NCBI GenBank assembly: GCA_039111635.1
Contig: JBCAQO010000012.1
Location: 1,488,001 to 1,552,000 of the forward strand
DNA: 64,000 bases
DNA from: Heterobasidion occidentale
Lineage: Eukaryota > Basidiomycota > Agaricomycetes > Russulales > Bondarzewiaceae
Direction: 5' to 3'
Under the pieces are notes generated by a model that worked only from the letters and a program-made list of their open reading frames with translations, made no database searches and was not told where the DNA came from. The position numbers and the translations under genes were made by a program. Shown piece by piece: positions 24,656 through 35,188 of this stretch (within the stretch, counting starts at the first letter, position 1; the number at the start of each line of letters is the position of its first letter).

Positions 24656-26832
24656 ATGAACTCAACTCATCTTGTTGTTCGTATCAGCCATCTCTTCGCA
24701 TGTCATATTCTAACTGAAAAAATATATCTATAGCCTTTGACGACACAGATCCTAGTTATAGGGGGTGGCCCTGCTGGCTCATATGCTGCTACACTTCTTG
24801 CCAGAGGTGTGGGCGATATTTGTTTTATTGAACGTGCTGGCTTACCTGCCTTGCGGCGCCCAGAGGGATTCGGCGTGACTTTACTTGAGCGAGATGTGTT
24901 CCCGAGGTGAATGTCTATAGTGTTGCGTTGCGTTTGGCGTGCTTATCGTCTTGATCTAGGTATCACATTGGGGAGTCACTTCTCCCTCGTCAGGTCCATT
25001 TCTCTCATTGATAGACGCGCTGGGACTCATCAAATCGCATGGATTCACCCCGAAGGTGACGACTTCGTAGATCTCCCGTACCCATCCTCTCCTGATGATA
25101 TGTATAGCCTGGTGCCGCCGTCAAGCTCAACCAATATAGCCGTGAAGGATGTCAGTCCCCATTCATAGTCTCTTCGAATCAATATCACCAACGTGAGATA
25201 TACAGATACCGACTTCGTCTTGCTGAATCCCGAGAATGGAGCTTGGAACGTCGTAAGTGATCATCTGACTTTCAATCATCATCTATAATTCAGTCGGTAC
25301 CATGACAGATACGATCCGAGTTCGATCATCTTCTGTTGAAACATGCGGCCAGCAATGGTGTACAATTCTCAGAGGCCATTAAGGTCGTCAAGATCCATTT
25401 CGACCAGGATAAGACAACCGGACGTCCCGTCGCTGCTGACTGGGAGGACAAGAGTGGACACAGTGGAACGATACGATTCGACTGGCTTGTGGATGCCTCT
25501 GGGCGAGCGGGGATCATGTCCACGCAATACCTGCACAACCGCAACTTTAAGCAGAGCTTGAACAATATCGCGTGCTGGGGCTATTGGACTGGTGGCGCTA
25601 CCTATGCGCCTGGAACTTCAAGGGAGAACGCACCATGGTTCGAGGCTCTCACTGGTTCGTTGTTTCTCTTTTTGATGGGTTGGCCCACTGGAAGAATAAC
25701 ATATCTATACTCACCGCAATCGGCACGTCTGTAATATAGATCAGTCAGGTTGGAGCTGGTACATACCTCTTCATGACGGTACCGTCTCCGTGGGTTTTGT
25801 TATATCTCAGGAGTCCAGCAATTCGAAAAAGAAGGCTACTCGGGAACGATGCCAAGACAATGAGGCGTCGATTCTCACTGAACACTATTTGGAGCAAGTC
25901 CAGTTTACGCCTGGAATGGCGAAGCTGCTCGAGCATGCGAAGCTGGCGAGCGGAGTAAAGTCTGCCAGCGATTGGAGTTACTCAGCATCGACCTTCTCTG
26001 GCGACCATTTCAGACTCGTGGGGGATGCTGCAGGTGAGAATTTGCTATGAGTTATTGCATCGATCTCAGAACAGACTACTGAACACGAACATTATAGCTT
26101 TTGTTGATCCTTTCTTCTCTTCCGGTGTGCACCTGGCATTCACAAGTGGATTGTCGGCTGCATGCACCATCGCAGCTTCCATTCGTGGACATTGCAGCGA
26201 GCAAGAAGCTAATACCTTCCATGACCTTAAATTTGGGACGGCTTATACTCGGTGAGCAGTTATCGATGTCCTTGTCCCTCAACTGACCTTTGACGCAAAC
26301 AAACTTACTCAGTTTTCTGCTCATCGTCATGGGTGTGTATAAACAAGTAAGGGCGCAGAACGTCCCTGTCCTCCAGGATGTCGACGAGCGCAATTTTGAT
26401 CGCGCGTTCACATCTCTCAGACCAAGTAAGCAATGTTGTCTCTGCTCAGAGAGTCGGTGGCTCATACCGCGGTCAGTTCTCCAAGGTGCTGGGGAAGTCG
26501 GAAAAGAGCTTACGGAAGACGAAGTGCAGGCCGCCCTTGAATTTTGCGCTAATATCTTCGCCCCCGCTACTCCCGAAATGTACGCGGACATCGCGCAGCG
26601 TCTCGGTCGCGGCCTCATGGCTGTCGATGGGCCACTCATGACACCCGAGGATGTTGTGGACAGATACGGAAAAGACGACGAGGAAGCAGTACACGTCCTG
26701 CAGCATCTCAACGCGCGGAGGGAGATCCATCCCATGTTCGATGTCCATAAGCACTTCAGCCGCGAGTCGTTCGAAGGGTTCATTGCGACGTGCACTAGAG
26801 GGAACCTGGGTTTAGAAAGGGTGCAAACCTGA
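24656..26832 (+). CDS. flavin-dependent halogenase (fungal phenol halogenase, ArmH-like), one apparent frameshift
   Basis: Uses FADH2, oxygen and chloride to make hypochlorous acid, which halogenates an electron-rich aromatic ring. Start at 24656 (MNSTHLVV, intron, [20 protein letters not shown] with the FAD-binding GxGxxG). Next come [40 protein letters not shown] with candidate catalytic lysines, [67 protein letters not shown] and [13 protein letters not shown], which holds the WxWxIP signature that separates halogenases from monooxygenases. Then [35 protein letters not shown] and a C-terminus at 26832. About ten introns fit cleanly. The single defect is at CCC 24984-24986: HIGESLL and [13 protein letters not shown] are in different frames, as if one C were missing. 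That is either a real null mutation or a sequence error. Partner: the methyltransferase at 22110-23926. Confidence 0.88.
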
Positions 26833-27183
26833 ATTGGGAGTTAAGCCTAGAGTGTCTTCAGGCTTCGTTGTTTCGTTTGATCAGAGAAGTCATCATCTTG
26901 TATGTAATTTTAGAAATTTGTGCGATGTGTACACTGGTACAAGGCCCTATGAAATATTTCTTGGACTCAGGAGGCTGCCCAGCCCAATTTTCAGCAATGT
27001 CATGCGGCACGATAGCGGAGAAGTACATAGGTCTGCCTTCATTTGATTTCAAAGCTGACTCTGGACGAAACACAGCTATATTAGTAGGTGTTCAGTTGGT
27101 TAGGGTTCCATGAGGAACTCCCCGGGATTCTCTAACATTTGTTAATAACATGCTCGCCTCTGAGCCCTTATTAACACAGGGCC
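26833..27183. other. intergenic 3' of the halogenase
   Basis: About 350 bp with no recognisable gene. Near its right end TGTTAATAA (about 27139) and TTATTAACA (about 27168) form a small inverted repeat just before the GC palindrome at 27184. Confidence 0.35.
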
Positions 27184-27436
27184 CCCCGGAGCGCTCCGGG
27201 GTCACTCTCAGTAAAAACGGAAATTCAAGTGACAGTCATGCTCAGTCAAAAAATTGGTCTTTTGTCATGTATCCGTCATGAAAGCAGTGCAGAAGTCGTG
27301 TGAAAGTTGTGTCCAATTTTGGCAGTTTATGACTTGTGCGTGACTTTTTGCGTGACTTTCTTGAAGGATACATGACAAAATACCAATTTTTTGACTGAGC
27401 TTGACAATCACTTGAATTCCATTTTTACTGAGGGTC
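27184..27436. repeat. GC palindrome followed by a long imperfect inverted repeat
   Basis: CCCCGGAGCGCTCCGGGG at about 27184-27201 is a perfect 18-bp palindrome. Directly after it, 27201-27282 and 27359-27436 form an imperfect inverted repeat of about 80 bp: both arms hold CTCAGTAAAAA, ATTCAAGTGA, CTCAGTCAAAAAATTGG and TTTTGTCATGTATCC (reverse-complemented in the right arm), separated by about 76 bp. This could be a foldback or MITE-like element, or a terminal structure of the Helitron remnant next to it. Confidence 0.6.
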
Positions 27437-27541
27437 ATTTTGCAGACTCATAAATATTTCTCGCTTGCAGCCATTGTCATATATTTAAATTAACAATTTA
27501 GAGTAAGTTACATTCAATGTCTGTTTCACATCGTCAGTTGT

Positions 27542-27808
27542 TCATATGACAGTAGTGTCGTGATGTTGGATGCAGGATAAAGCTGTGTACAGTTGGCCAT
27601 GCAAAAATACAGGTAAAGTCAAGTCAACAGCAACTTTGTCAAGGGTCAAGCCTTGGCAACTGTTAAAAGTTGTGCCATAAGCTAGCGTTAATGGATATTG
27701 GTGGTGGATCAGTGTGTGGCTAGAATGTAGGACAGTCTGAAAGGCAATTCTGGGTATGGGTATTAACTCTGTGTTGATATACAAGGGAAATCCTATGAAG
27801 GGCTGCAT
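27542..27808 (-). pseudogene. Helitron-type PIF1 helicase, C-terminal fragment
   Basis: The frame reads IPRIAFQTVLHSSHTLIHHQ, then YPLTLAYGTTFNSCQGLTLD, then KVAVDLTLPVFLHGQLYTAL followed by SC. This matches the last helicase motifs of PIF1-like helicases (QFPL-LAYA-TINKSQGQTL, VDL--PVF-HGQLYVALSR), as found at the C-terminus of fungal Helitron Rep-helicases. Changes such as INKSQG to FNSCQG and ALSR to ALSC are in catalytic motifs, so it is inactive. The rest of the protein is absent; old LTR A and A1 lie upstream of it on this strand. Confidence 0.75.
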
Positions 27809-27948
27809 TAGACAAAATCAAGAATAGTTTATAGCCACTGGCAGAATTGAGATGATTTAGCCAGATTATGACAGATAGTACACTTTATGGATAGTTCTGA
27901 GCAGATCTGTCCAGATAGGGTAGCTTATGTGTGTAGCACAATCACCCT

Positions 27949-28370
27949 ATTAGGACCATGTTCTAACACGTGCTTCGCACAAGGTCAGAGAGGTCAGTCA
28001 AGTGCTACACTTGTAATATGGACTCAGACTCTGTTTGATGACTCACTACTATTTACATGCCAATGCATGAACACTTACTTATGGTTCCTGTCCCTGTCCC
28101 TGGTTTCTGATTGATCAAGATGTGGCTAAACATTTGATATGGATGTGGACAGACATTAGTGATTGGTTACTATACTTAGTTACATTGCAGATAAATGACA
28201 CATGATTGCTTACAGATCTCGATTGTTTACTCAATTGCTTTTATACCTTAGAAGCGCACAGACCAGATCTAGATCCTGCCCTAGATATTTCTTTGTATAA
28301 ATAGGCAAGATGAACTTTTAAGAAGCTTAGCTTGTTCACCTATAATACACTTGATCTCTGTACTGTGCCC
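27949..28370 (+). repeat. old, truncated LTR of family A
   Basis: Begins TATTAGGACCATGTTCTAAC and follows the family A LTR at 28371-29204 with many substitutions through ACATGC-AATGCATGAAC, GATGTGGACAGACATT, GCGCACAGACCAGATC, GTATAAATAGGC and AATACACTTGATCTCTG. It stops at TGTGCCC exactly where the younger LTR of A1 starts, so A1 inserted into it. Confidence 0.75.
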
Positions 28371-29204
28371 TGTTAGGACCGCGTCCTAACACGTGCTTCG
28401 CACGTGAGTGGATGGGCTGGTCAAGTGCTTCGGACTTGCTACAGACTCGGACCACTCTCCATGACTCCTTACCATTTACATGCTAATGCATGAACGCTGA
28501 CTTCTGGTTCCTGATTCTTGATGTGGACAGACATTGGTTCCTGACCCCCGTTCCTGGTTCTTGATCGATCGAAGATGTGGATGGACCTTAGTGATCGGAT
28601 TACTATATTTGGTTATATGGCAGGTCAATGAGGTATTCTAGCTTATGGATCTCGATCGTTGACTTCGGTACCTGAGAAGCGCACGGACCAGATCTTGATC
28701 CTGCCCTAGACACTTCTGTACATAAATAGCCGAGATGAGCTTCTAAGAAGCTCAGCTCATTCACCTGTAATACACTCGATCTCTGCACTGCACCCGGCGT
28801 CTGGCTACCTTCCTAGCCCACGCTTCATGATCTCTGTCAGATCTGAGAAACTCTTTACACGGTCTGATGAAGCACTGGACTCGTCTCCCTTCCCTCCTCT
28901 CCCTCTACTCATCCGCTTCTATACCGGACTAGCTGCCTTCCGTGTTCTCAGTTGGACACCCCCTCGTGTCATCTGTTGGACAGGAGAAGATCATCCGGTT
29001 CCTCCTCATCATCGAGAAGACCTCGAAGATCACCTTCTCAATCTCTTCGAGAACAAAGCAGGCAGCGACCCCGAGTTCCTCGAAAGAGCCCAAAGACGAT
29101 CCATCGTCTTTATCCATTGGAGTCTACGACTATACGAACCAGTGGAGGTTTAGCCTAGGGACCCCTTCGTGCATCGGTGCACGTGATAGGTCTCCGACCT
29201 AACA
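28371..29204 (+). repeat. 5' LTR of A1 (834 bp)
   Basis: Starts TGTTAGGACC and ends GACCTAACA; the same length and nearly the same sequence as 53156-53989. The first 21 bases are a perfect palindrome around CGC, followed by the hairpin ACGTGCTTCGCACGT. ATAAATAG at 28722-28729 is the probable TATA box. A 108-codon frame (28827-29153) is open in both LTR copies but has no known family. Confidence 0.9.
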
Positions 29205-30526
29205 CTTGAACAAGCTCTTTTATCCCTACCCTATTCAAGCTGGATCCCCAGCAGAGACAGCTCTTTCTCTCATCAGTCAACAACATTTTAGCAATCGCCA
29301 ACAGGGTAAACCTAACGGCAACCCCAGCAGCGACCCCTCAAGGGAGAATAAACAACCCCGGAGCCATAGAAGTCGCAAGACACCGGAACCCAGGAAAAGT
29401 CTATTCAGGAATAGCCACACTCAGGCTACAACAAGCACCCGAAATATTTATAGACCTGCTTAAAACTGGATATAGATTTTCCGGGATTTGCTTCGTCAAC
29501 GAACCAAAGACACCGTTCACACTCACGGACAACGGAGAGCCCGACGTCATCAGAGCAAGGAACTGCGTCGAGATACACGACGGAAGACCAGACGATTTCC
29601 CCGTCGCCGTTATCCCCGATCTCAGAAGAACCATCGCAAGGAATATCAACACAGACGGAATCAGAGCGGAACTCGTCAAGACCAAGGAGAACAGAGACCA
29701 CGTCTCAATCCTCATCCACTGGACCTTCTCCTCAACCTAGGAAAACACACTGGAAGCACCTAACTCTCCGCCAGTCCGAACAGAAATCGAAGGGATCGTT
29801 TTTATTGTCAGAAGAGGAGAGTTCGCCCACAAAGCTTATCATCTCCGAACCCTCATCTCGGGACACACATTCTCCGAGATCATCCAACTCATCGACCAAA
29901 TTGATATTTCCATCAACGAAATTATCAAAAGGGACCCAGACTTACAGGAAGCATTACAAGCCGGAAGAAGACAGGCAGTACCCTTCTTCTTCAAAGAATA
30001 AAGAACGACGGACGAAGTCGCCGCGGGATACCCTCCCGGCTATAGAACAGACCCAGCAGAAGTCTACGGAGACTTACCCGAAGACGTCGACAAAGATCAA
30101 CTTTATTACGACGAAAGGAAAGCACACTTCTACTACGCGGGAATCCTCACCGGATTCTTCCAACAACAAGGGAAAAGCGAATACGAATACGCGGCTTGGG
30201 GAGGAGAAATCGTCCATGCAGGACCCGACCTACGCCTCGTTAAGGTCGAGGACTACGTCGCAAGGAAGACCTTCGACAAGCCTGAATCACCGGCAAATCG
30301 GCATCGTGACTCGCCAAGACCGCACATACATACTTTACCCAGAGAAACAGCCAGTGGAAGTCGAATCTCTAGAAGAAACACTCCCGCTACATCCCCCTTA
30401 CAGGAGACCGCTCCCCAAGAAGACTTCCGAGCCTCAACACCGGAGTTTGTCCCCGAACCAGAGTATTTTGAAGCACCAAGTGAAGATCAGGAACCGCCTA
30501 ACGATCCAGAGCCCCGGCCCGATACA
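29205..30526 (+). pseudogene. leader frame before gag of A1, in frame with gag, two stops
   Basis: After a TGA at 29207 the gag frame stays open without an ATG: VNNILAIANRVNLTATPAAT, VYSGIATLRLQQAPEIFIDL, GICFVNEPKTPFTLTDNGEP, then TAG at 29738, then VRRGEFAHKAYHLRTLISGH, IIQLIDQIDISINEIIKRDP, TAA at 29999, then LPEDVDKDQLYYDERKAHFY and an acidic Pro/Glu stretch running directly into the gag start at 30527. The composition looks coding throughout. It may be an N-terminal gag extension of about 430 residues or a separate upstream ORF. Both stops could come from CAG/CAA by C-to-T change. The corresponding part of A2 is missing, so it cannot be compared here. No family recognised. Confidence 0.5.
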
Positions 30527-31579
30527 ATGTCGGCAGATACTGGAAGTAATGAGTCCAAGGGACCAGCTATGGCCAAACCCACCACCTTCAGTGGAAACAG
30601 AAAACGAACCGAGCAATTCCTCCACGAAATCGATCTGATGTTCTTGGCTAGGAAGAAGGATTATGCGAACGAATTCGCCAAAATCGCTTACGCTCTATCA
30701 TATATGAAGGAAGGATCTGCAGGGATATGGGCAAGGAACTTCACTCAGGCCAGGAACACGCTGAAGGATTGGAACAAATACACTTGGGCAGAAACGGACG
30801 GCTACACATCCATCCGAAAAAAGATAGCCACCGACTTCGAAGAGTTCAACAAAGAAGCCGATGCTCGTGACAAACTGGCCCGAGTCAATCAAGGAAAGGA
30901 ATCGTTTAACACCTACCTTCAGCTGTTCGAACAGCTCGCAGCGCTTGCCGGTGTAGACGGAGAAACCAAGAAAACCCATTTCCTGCGAGGACTCAAATGG
31001 GAATTGGCAAAGGGAATTTATGAAGATCCTTCTAAAGACGGGACATGGGAAGAACTAGTCGAGAAGGCCAAGAAACACGAAAGGATGCGCATCGCAAGGG
31101 ACCGAGCATACGACCTCCGAAAAGGAAAATTCCAAGTCTACACTCCACGTACATTTTACGACGAAAGGGCACCCCCACGACACGATAGGGAGCCCCAATA
31201 CGAACCTATGGATGTAGACGCAGCAGAGATGGAGGCCGACACTGTCCGAACCCGCTTCAAGAAGCTTACGCCGGCGGAAAGAGATCAACTTGCCAAAGAA
31301 GGCAAGTGCTTCTTTTGCAAAAAGCCCGGGCACATGGCGCGCAACTGTCCTTCTCGACCCAAGAAAAGATTCCAACCCCCCCGTCGCAGACCAGTGCGCG
31401 AAGCAGAAATGGACGAAGGACAATTCGACGATGAAGACGTCGAAGAAGGAAAAAACAGAGTCAACCACATCCGCCAGATGATGATGGGACTCAGCATGGA
31501 AGAAATCGAGAAGTTCGAGCCTTTAGCGACTCGAAGAATTTTTAAGGCCTCTCCCATCGGCAGCGGATGTGGAGAGTAG
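30527..31579 (+). CDS. Gag of A1 (capsid and zinc knuckle)
   Basis: 350 codons from MSADTGSNESKG. The capsid-like helical part includes KRTEQFLHEIDLMFLARKKD, KIAYALSYMKEGSAGIWARN and THFLRGLKWELAKGIYED, the retrotransposon gag pattern. A basic linker leads to the zinc knuckle CFFCKKPGHMARNC (CCHC) and RPKKRFQPPRRRP. It packages element RNA into virus-like particles. The end EKFEPLATRRIF is shifted relative to A2, where the frame continues EEVRAFSDSKNF into protease; gag and pol are therefore one fused ORF in the ancestor and A1 carries a frameshift near 31510. Confidence 0.85.
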   Translation: MSADTGSNESKGPAMAKPTTFSGNRKRTEQFLHEIDLMFLARKKDYANEFAKIAYALSYMKEGSAGIWARNFTQARNTLKDWNKYTWAETDGYTSIRKKIATDFEEFNKEADARDKLARVNQGKESFNTYLQLFEQLAALAGVDGETKKTHFLRGLKWELAKGIYEDPSKDGTWEELVEKAKKHERMRIARDRAYDLRKGKFQVYTPRTFYDERAPPRHDREPQYEPMDVDAAEMEADTVRTRFKKLTPAERDQLAKEGKCFFCKKPGHMARNCPSRPKKRFQPPRRRPVREAEMDEGQFDDEDVEEGKNRVNHIRQMMMGLSMEEIEKFEPLATRRIFKASPIGSGCGE

Positions 31580-31660
31580 GATTCTTGCAGGAAACCAGTA
31601 CGCTCCTCTGGCCAGTAAAGATGCTGACCAAGAGCATGGACATCCAGATGTATTGTATCT

Positions 31661-34600
31661 TTGGAAATGAAATCACATGGTGCACCATCCCTCCGACTCG
31701 AGACAATGCTCATAGGCAAGAATAGAAAAGCTGCTACACAGGCACTAGTGGACAGTGGAGCCACTGGAATCTTCATGCACCCTCGCTTCGTAGAAGCACA
31801 TCAAATCACTACACACAAAACCCCCACCCCTATCCCAGTCAGTACGGTCCAGAACACCGAGTTCAAGGGAGGACCTATTACACGATTCGCCAACCTCAAA
31901 TTGCAGGTTCTAGGCGAAAAAGGGGGGTCGCATACAGAGTCAGCAAGATTCTATATCGCGGAAATAGGAAAAGAAGACGTCATTTTAGGAACCGACTGGT
32001 TATTAGAACATAACCCAGAAGTCGACTGGCATGCCTACGGGCTACACTTTACCAGATGCCCGCCCACCTGCCAAATAAAAGGAGGACCGGTAAAAGCTAG
32101 AAGAGCTACAAGAAAACCAGGACGTCCTAAACCAAGCATACGGCGCATGGAAACAGTACCGCAAACGGGCGACTACTCAATACCAGTGCAAAAGCCGGGA
32201 AAAGCAGTACCAGGCCGGAAAGTGGGAAACACCACAGTACCACATCCGCGGACAATACCTACAAGTCCGGAGTTCACAACTCGAAGGTTGAATGCCGAAC
32301 GTCTGAAGGCCCGAACCAGAAATTATAAGGTTCCGACATGGGCTGAAGAAGACGTTCCGGAGGACGGTGACGGACTTCCGGCACTTCCCTCCAAGGATCT
32401 TGAAGAAGATGGAGTCTATCTCGTTAGATGCCTGGATACGGGAACATTACAGGCACTAGAATTATACAACGACTCCGAAGAAGGCGTCGACATACATCGC
32501 GCCGAAACCACGGAACTTCCATACGCCAATACACCGGCTCAAGGAAGCAAACCTGTCAAAGCACCGACAGGAAAACAAACAAAGCACACCAACTCGCAAA
32601 GACTGGCAGAAGAAGCCGCCAGAGGGAAACCCGAACTATCCTTCGAAGAAATAGTGCCGAAGGAATACTGGAATTATAGGAAGGTTTTCGAAGGTCGACC
32701 AAAGGGACAGCTACCGCCCTCTCGACCTTGGGATCACAAAATAGAAATCAAGGAAGGAATGGATCACTCGCTCAAACCCAAGCTATACAGTCTTAGCCCT
32801 GGAGAGCAAGTGGAACTCAAGAAATTTATAGATGAAAACCTCCAGAAAGGATTCATCAGAGAATCCAAATCGCACATGGCATCCCCATTCTTCTTCATCA
32901 AGAAAAAGAACGGGAAACTACGACCAGTAATGGATTATCGCAAACTCAATGAAATAACAATCAAGAACAAGTACCCTTTGCCGATCATTCAAGAATTACT
33001 GGACCTTCTGGCCGAAGCCGTATACTTTTCACTAATGGATGTCGATACAGGATATAACAACGTACGCATGAAGAAGGAAGCGAGAAACTAGCCGCGTTCG
33101 TCACCAATTTAGGAATGTACGAACCTCTGGTGATGTTCTTTGGATTAACCAACTCGCCGGCAACATTCCAAACCATGATGAACGCCCTCTTCAAAGACCT
33201 CATCTATGCCGGACTAGTGGCAATCTATATGGACGACATCCTAGTATTTCTAAAACAATGGACGACCACATCAAGACAGTGCGAAAGGTTTTACAGATCT
33301 TACAGGACAACGATCTGTACCTACAACCCTCGAAATGCCACTTCCACAAAAAGAAAATCGACTACCTTGGATATGTTATATCACACGGACATCTGGAAAT
33401 GGACCCGATTAAAGTGGCCGGCATTATGGACTGGCCAACTCCGGGAAAAGTCAAAGAAGTGCAATCATTTTTAGGCTTTTGCAACTTCTATCGCAGGTTT
33501 ATCAAAGATTATTCAAAAATAGCACGACCGCTATTTGAGCTAACACAGAAGGAACGCACCTGGGATTGGACACCAGCATGCGAAGAAGCGTTTCAAACGC
33601 TAAAAAGAATATTTACAGAATCTCCGGTGCTCGTTATGCCAGACACAAGGAACCCATTCCGCATTGAATGTGATGCTTCCGACTTCGCCACCGGAGCAGT
33701 TTTATCACAAGTCGCCAAAGATGGAAAATGGCACCCATGTGCTTACATTTCCAAGTCGCTCTCACCAACAGAACGCAACTACCCAATCTATGATAAAGAG
33801 TTGCTAGCGGTCGTTCGAGCCTTTGAAGCTTGGTGACACTATTTGGAGGGCGCCGACCACCCGGTAGACGTCTGGATGGACCACAAGAACCTCGAATGGT
33901 TCCGTTCAAGCCAAAAACTAAACCGTCGACAAGCACGATGGTCACTCTACCTCTCGCGTTTCGACTACAAATTGACGCACAAGGCAGGAGTCACTAATAA
34001 ATCCGACGGTCTGTCACGGCGTCCAGACCATAAAAAGGGGGTGGAATTTGACAATTCAGGCGAAACACTCTTGGAGCCCAAACTTTTCAACAACACAGAA
34101 AAGATCCGAAGACCTTTCGCAGAAATCAATGCCATTAATACAGACAACAGTTGGGACCCTCATCAAATACTTCACATTAGGGCAACTGGACGAGGAGGCG
34201 TTACCATAATAGACGAAGACCTCCGGAAACGAATCATTGAAGAAAACAGGAAAGACGAATGGCTATTAGAAACCTTAGCCAAGATCAAAACCTTAGGACC
34301 TCGAAACATGAAGAAAGGTTTACAAGAATGGAACGAAGAAGAAGGATTGGTCCTTCATCGAGGAAAGATATATGTGCCTCGAAACGAACAACTTCATCAA
34401 GATATCATCAAACTAAACCATGACAATCTAGCGGCAGGACATCCAGGACAAAGGGGAACTCTAGCATTAGTCGGACAAGAATTCACTTGGCCAGGGATAT
34501 CAAACACAGTGCACCAATATGTGGAAGGATGCGCCATCTGTCAATCCACCAAGAACGACACACATCCCACCATGGTGCCCCTACAACCAACAGAAATCCC

Positions 34601-35088
34601 AGATCAACCCTTTGGAACAATAACCATGGATTTTATTACAGATCTACCAGAATCAAACGGATACGACTCGCTACATGTAGTAACCGATCGATTCACCAAA
34701 ACCGCAGTAATAACTCCATGCCTGAAAACCATCGACTCTGATGGAACGGCTAAAATCTTGCTAGAAAACACCTGGAGACGCTATGGACTGCCTGATAAAA
34801 TCATATCGGACAGAGGAACTCAATTCGCTTCAAAAGTAGCGCAAGCCCTGCTCAAAGAATTAGGAATCAAATCCGCTTTAAGCACAGCCTATCACCCGCA
34901 GACGGACGGTGCTACGGAACGAATGAATCAGGAGCTAGAACAATACCTAAGAGCCTTCTGCAGCTCTTCACAGGACGATTGGGCCGGATTAATCCCCTAT
35001 GCGGAATATGCCCACAACACCCATCAGCACTCAGCCACGCAGAAGTCACCATTTGAACTTCTCCATGGATATCAACCACGGGCTTACC
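31661..35088 (+). pseudogene. Pol of A1: protease, RT, RNase H, integrase, broken
   Basis: Protease has ALVDSGATGIFMHPRF (D-S-G catalytic triad) and GTDWLLEHNPEVDW. RT has LMDVDTGYNNVRMK and, in another frame, VAIYMDDILVF (catalytic YMDD). RNase H has IECDASDFATGAVLSQ and YDKELLAVVRAFEAW, then VWMDHKNLEWFRSSQKL. Integrase has the HHCC zinc-binding part (AGHPGQRGT, CAICQSTK), TMDFITDLPES, ISDRGTQFASK and TERMNQELEQYLR (D,D,E). Lesions against A2: one base lost in ATGAA(A)GAAGG near 33068, an indel near 33249, and CGA to TGA at 33834-33836. It is cut off at 35088 by the N run at HGYQPRAY. Confidence 0.85.
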
Positions 35089-35188
35089 NNNNNNNNNNNN
35101 NNNNNNNNNNNNNNNNNNNNNNNNNNNNNNNNNNNNNNNNNNNNNNNNNNNNNNNNNNNNNNNNNNNNNNNNNNNNNNNNNNNNNNNN
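35089..35188. other. assembly gap, 100 N
   Basis: Exactly 100 N, the usual placeholder for a gap of unknown size. Its left side is family A integrase and its right side is family B gag, both repeated elsewhere in the window, so the join may not be correct. Confidence 0.95.

Larger units (their letters stand above)
28371..35088 (+). mobile_element. Ty3/Gypsy chromovirus, family A copy A1, 3' end lost at the assembly gap
   Basis: 5' LTR at 28371-29204, then a leader open frame, gag, protease, reverse transcriptase, RNase H and integrase up to the N run. It is about 97% similar by eye to A2 (46486-53989) over their shared 3.8 kb. It is dead: frameshifts in pol near 33068 and 33249, a TGA at 33834-33836, and a disrupted gag-protease junction near 31510-31660. 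No 3' LTR follows on this side of the gap. Confidence 0.85.

Noticed and set aside
28827..29153. 108-codon ORF inside the family A LTR as a gene
   Set aside because: It is open in both LTRs, but these are nearly identical and other frames there are open as well; no family signature.
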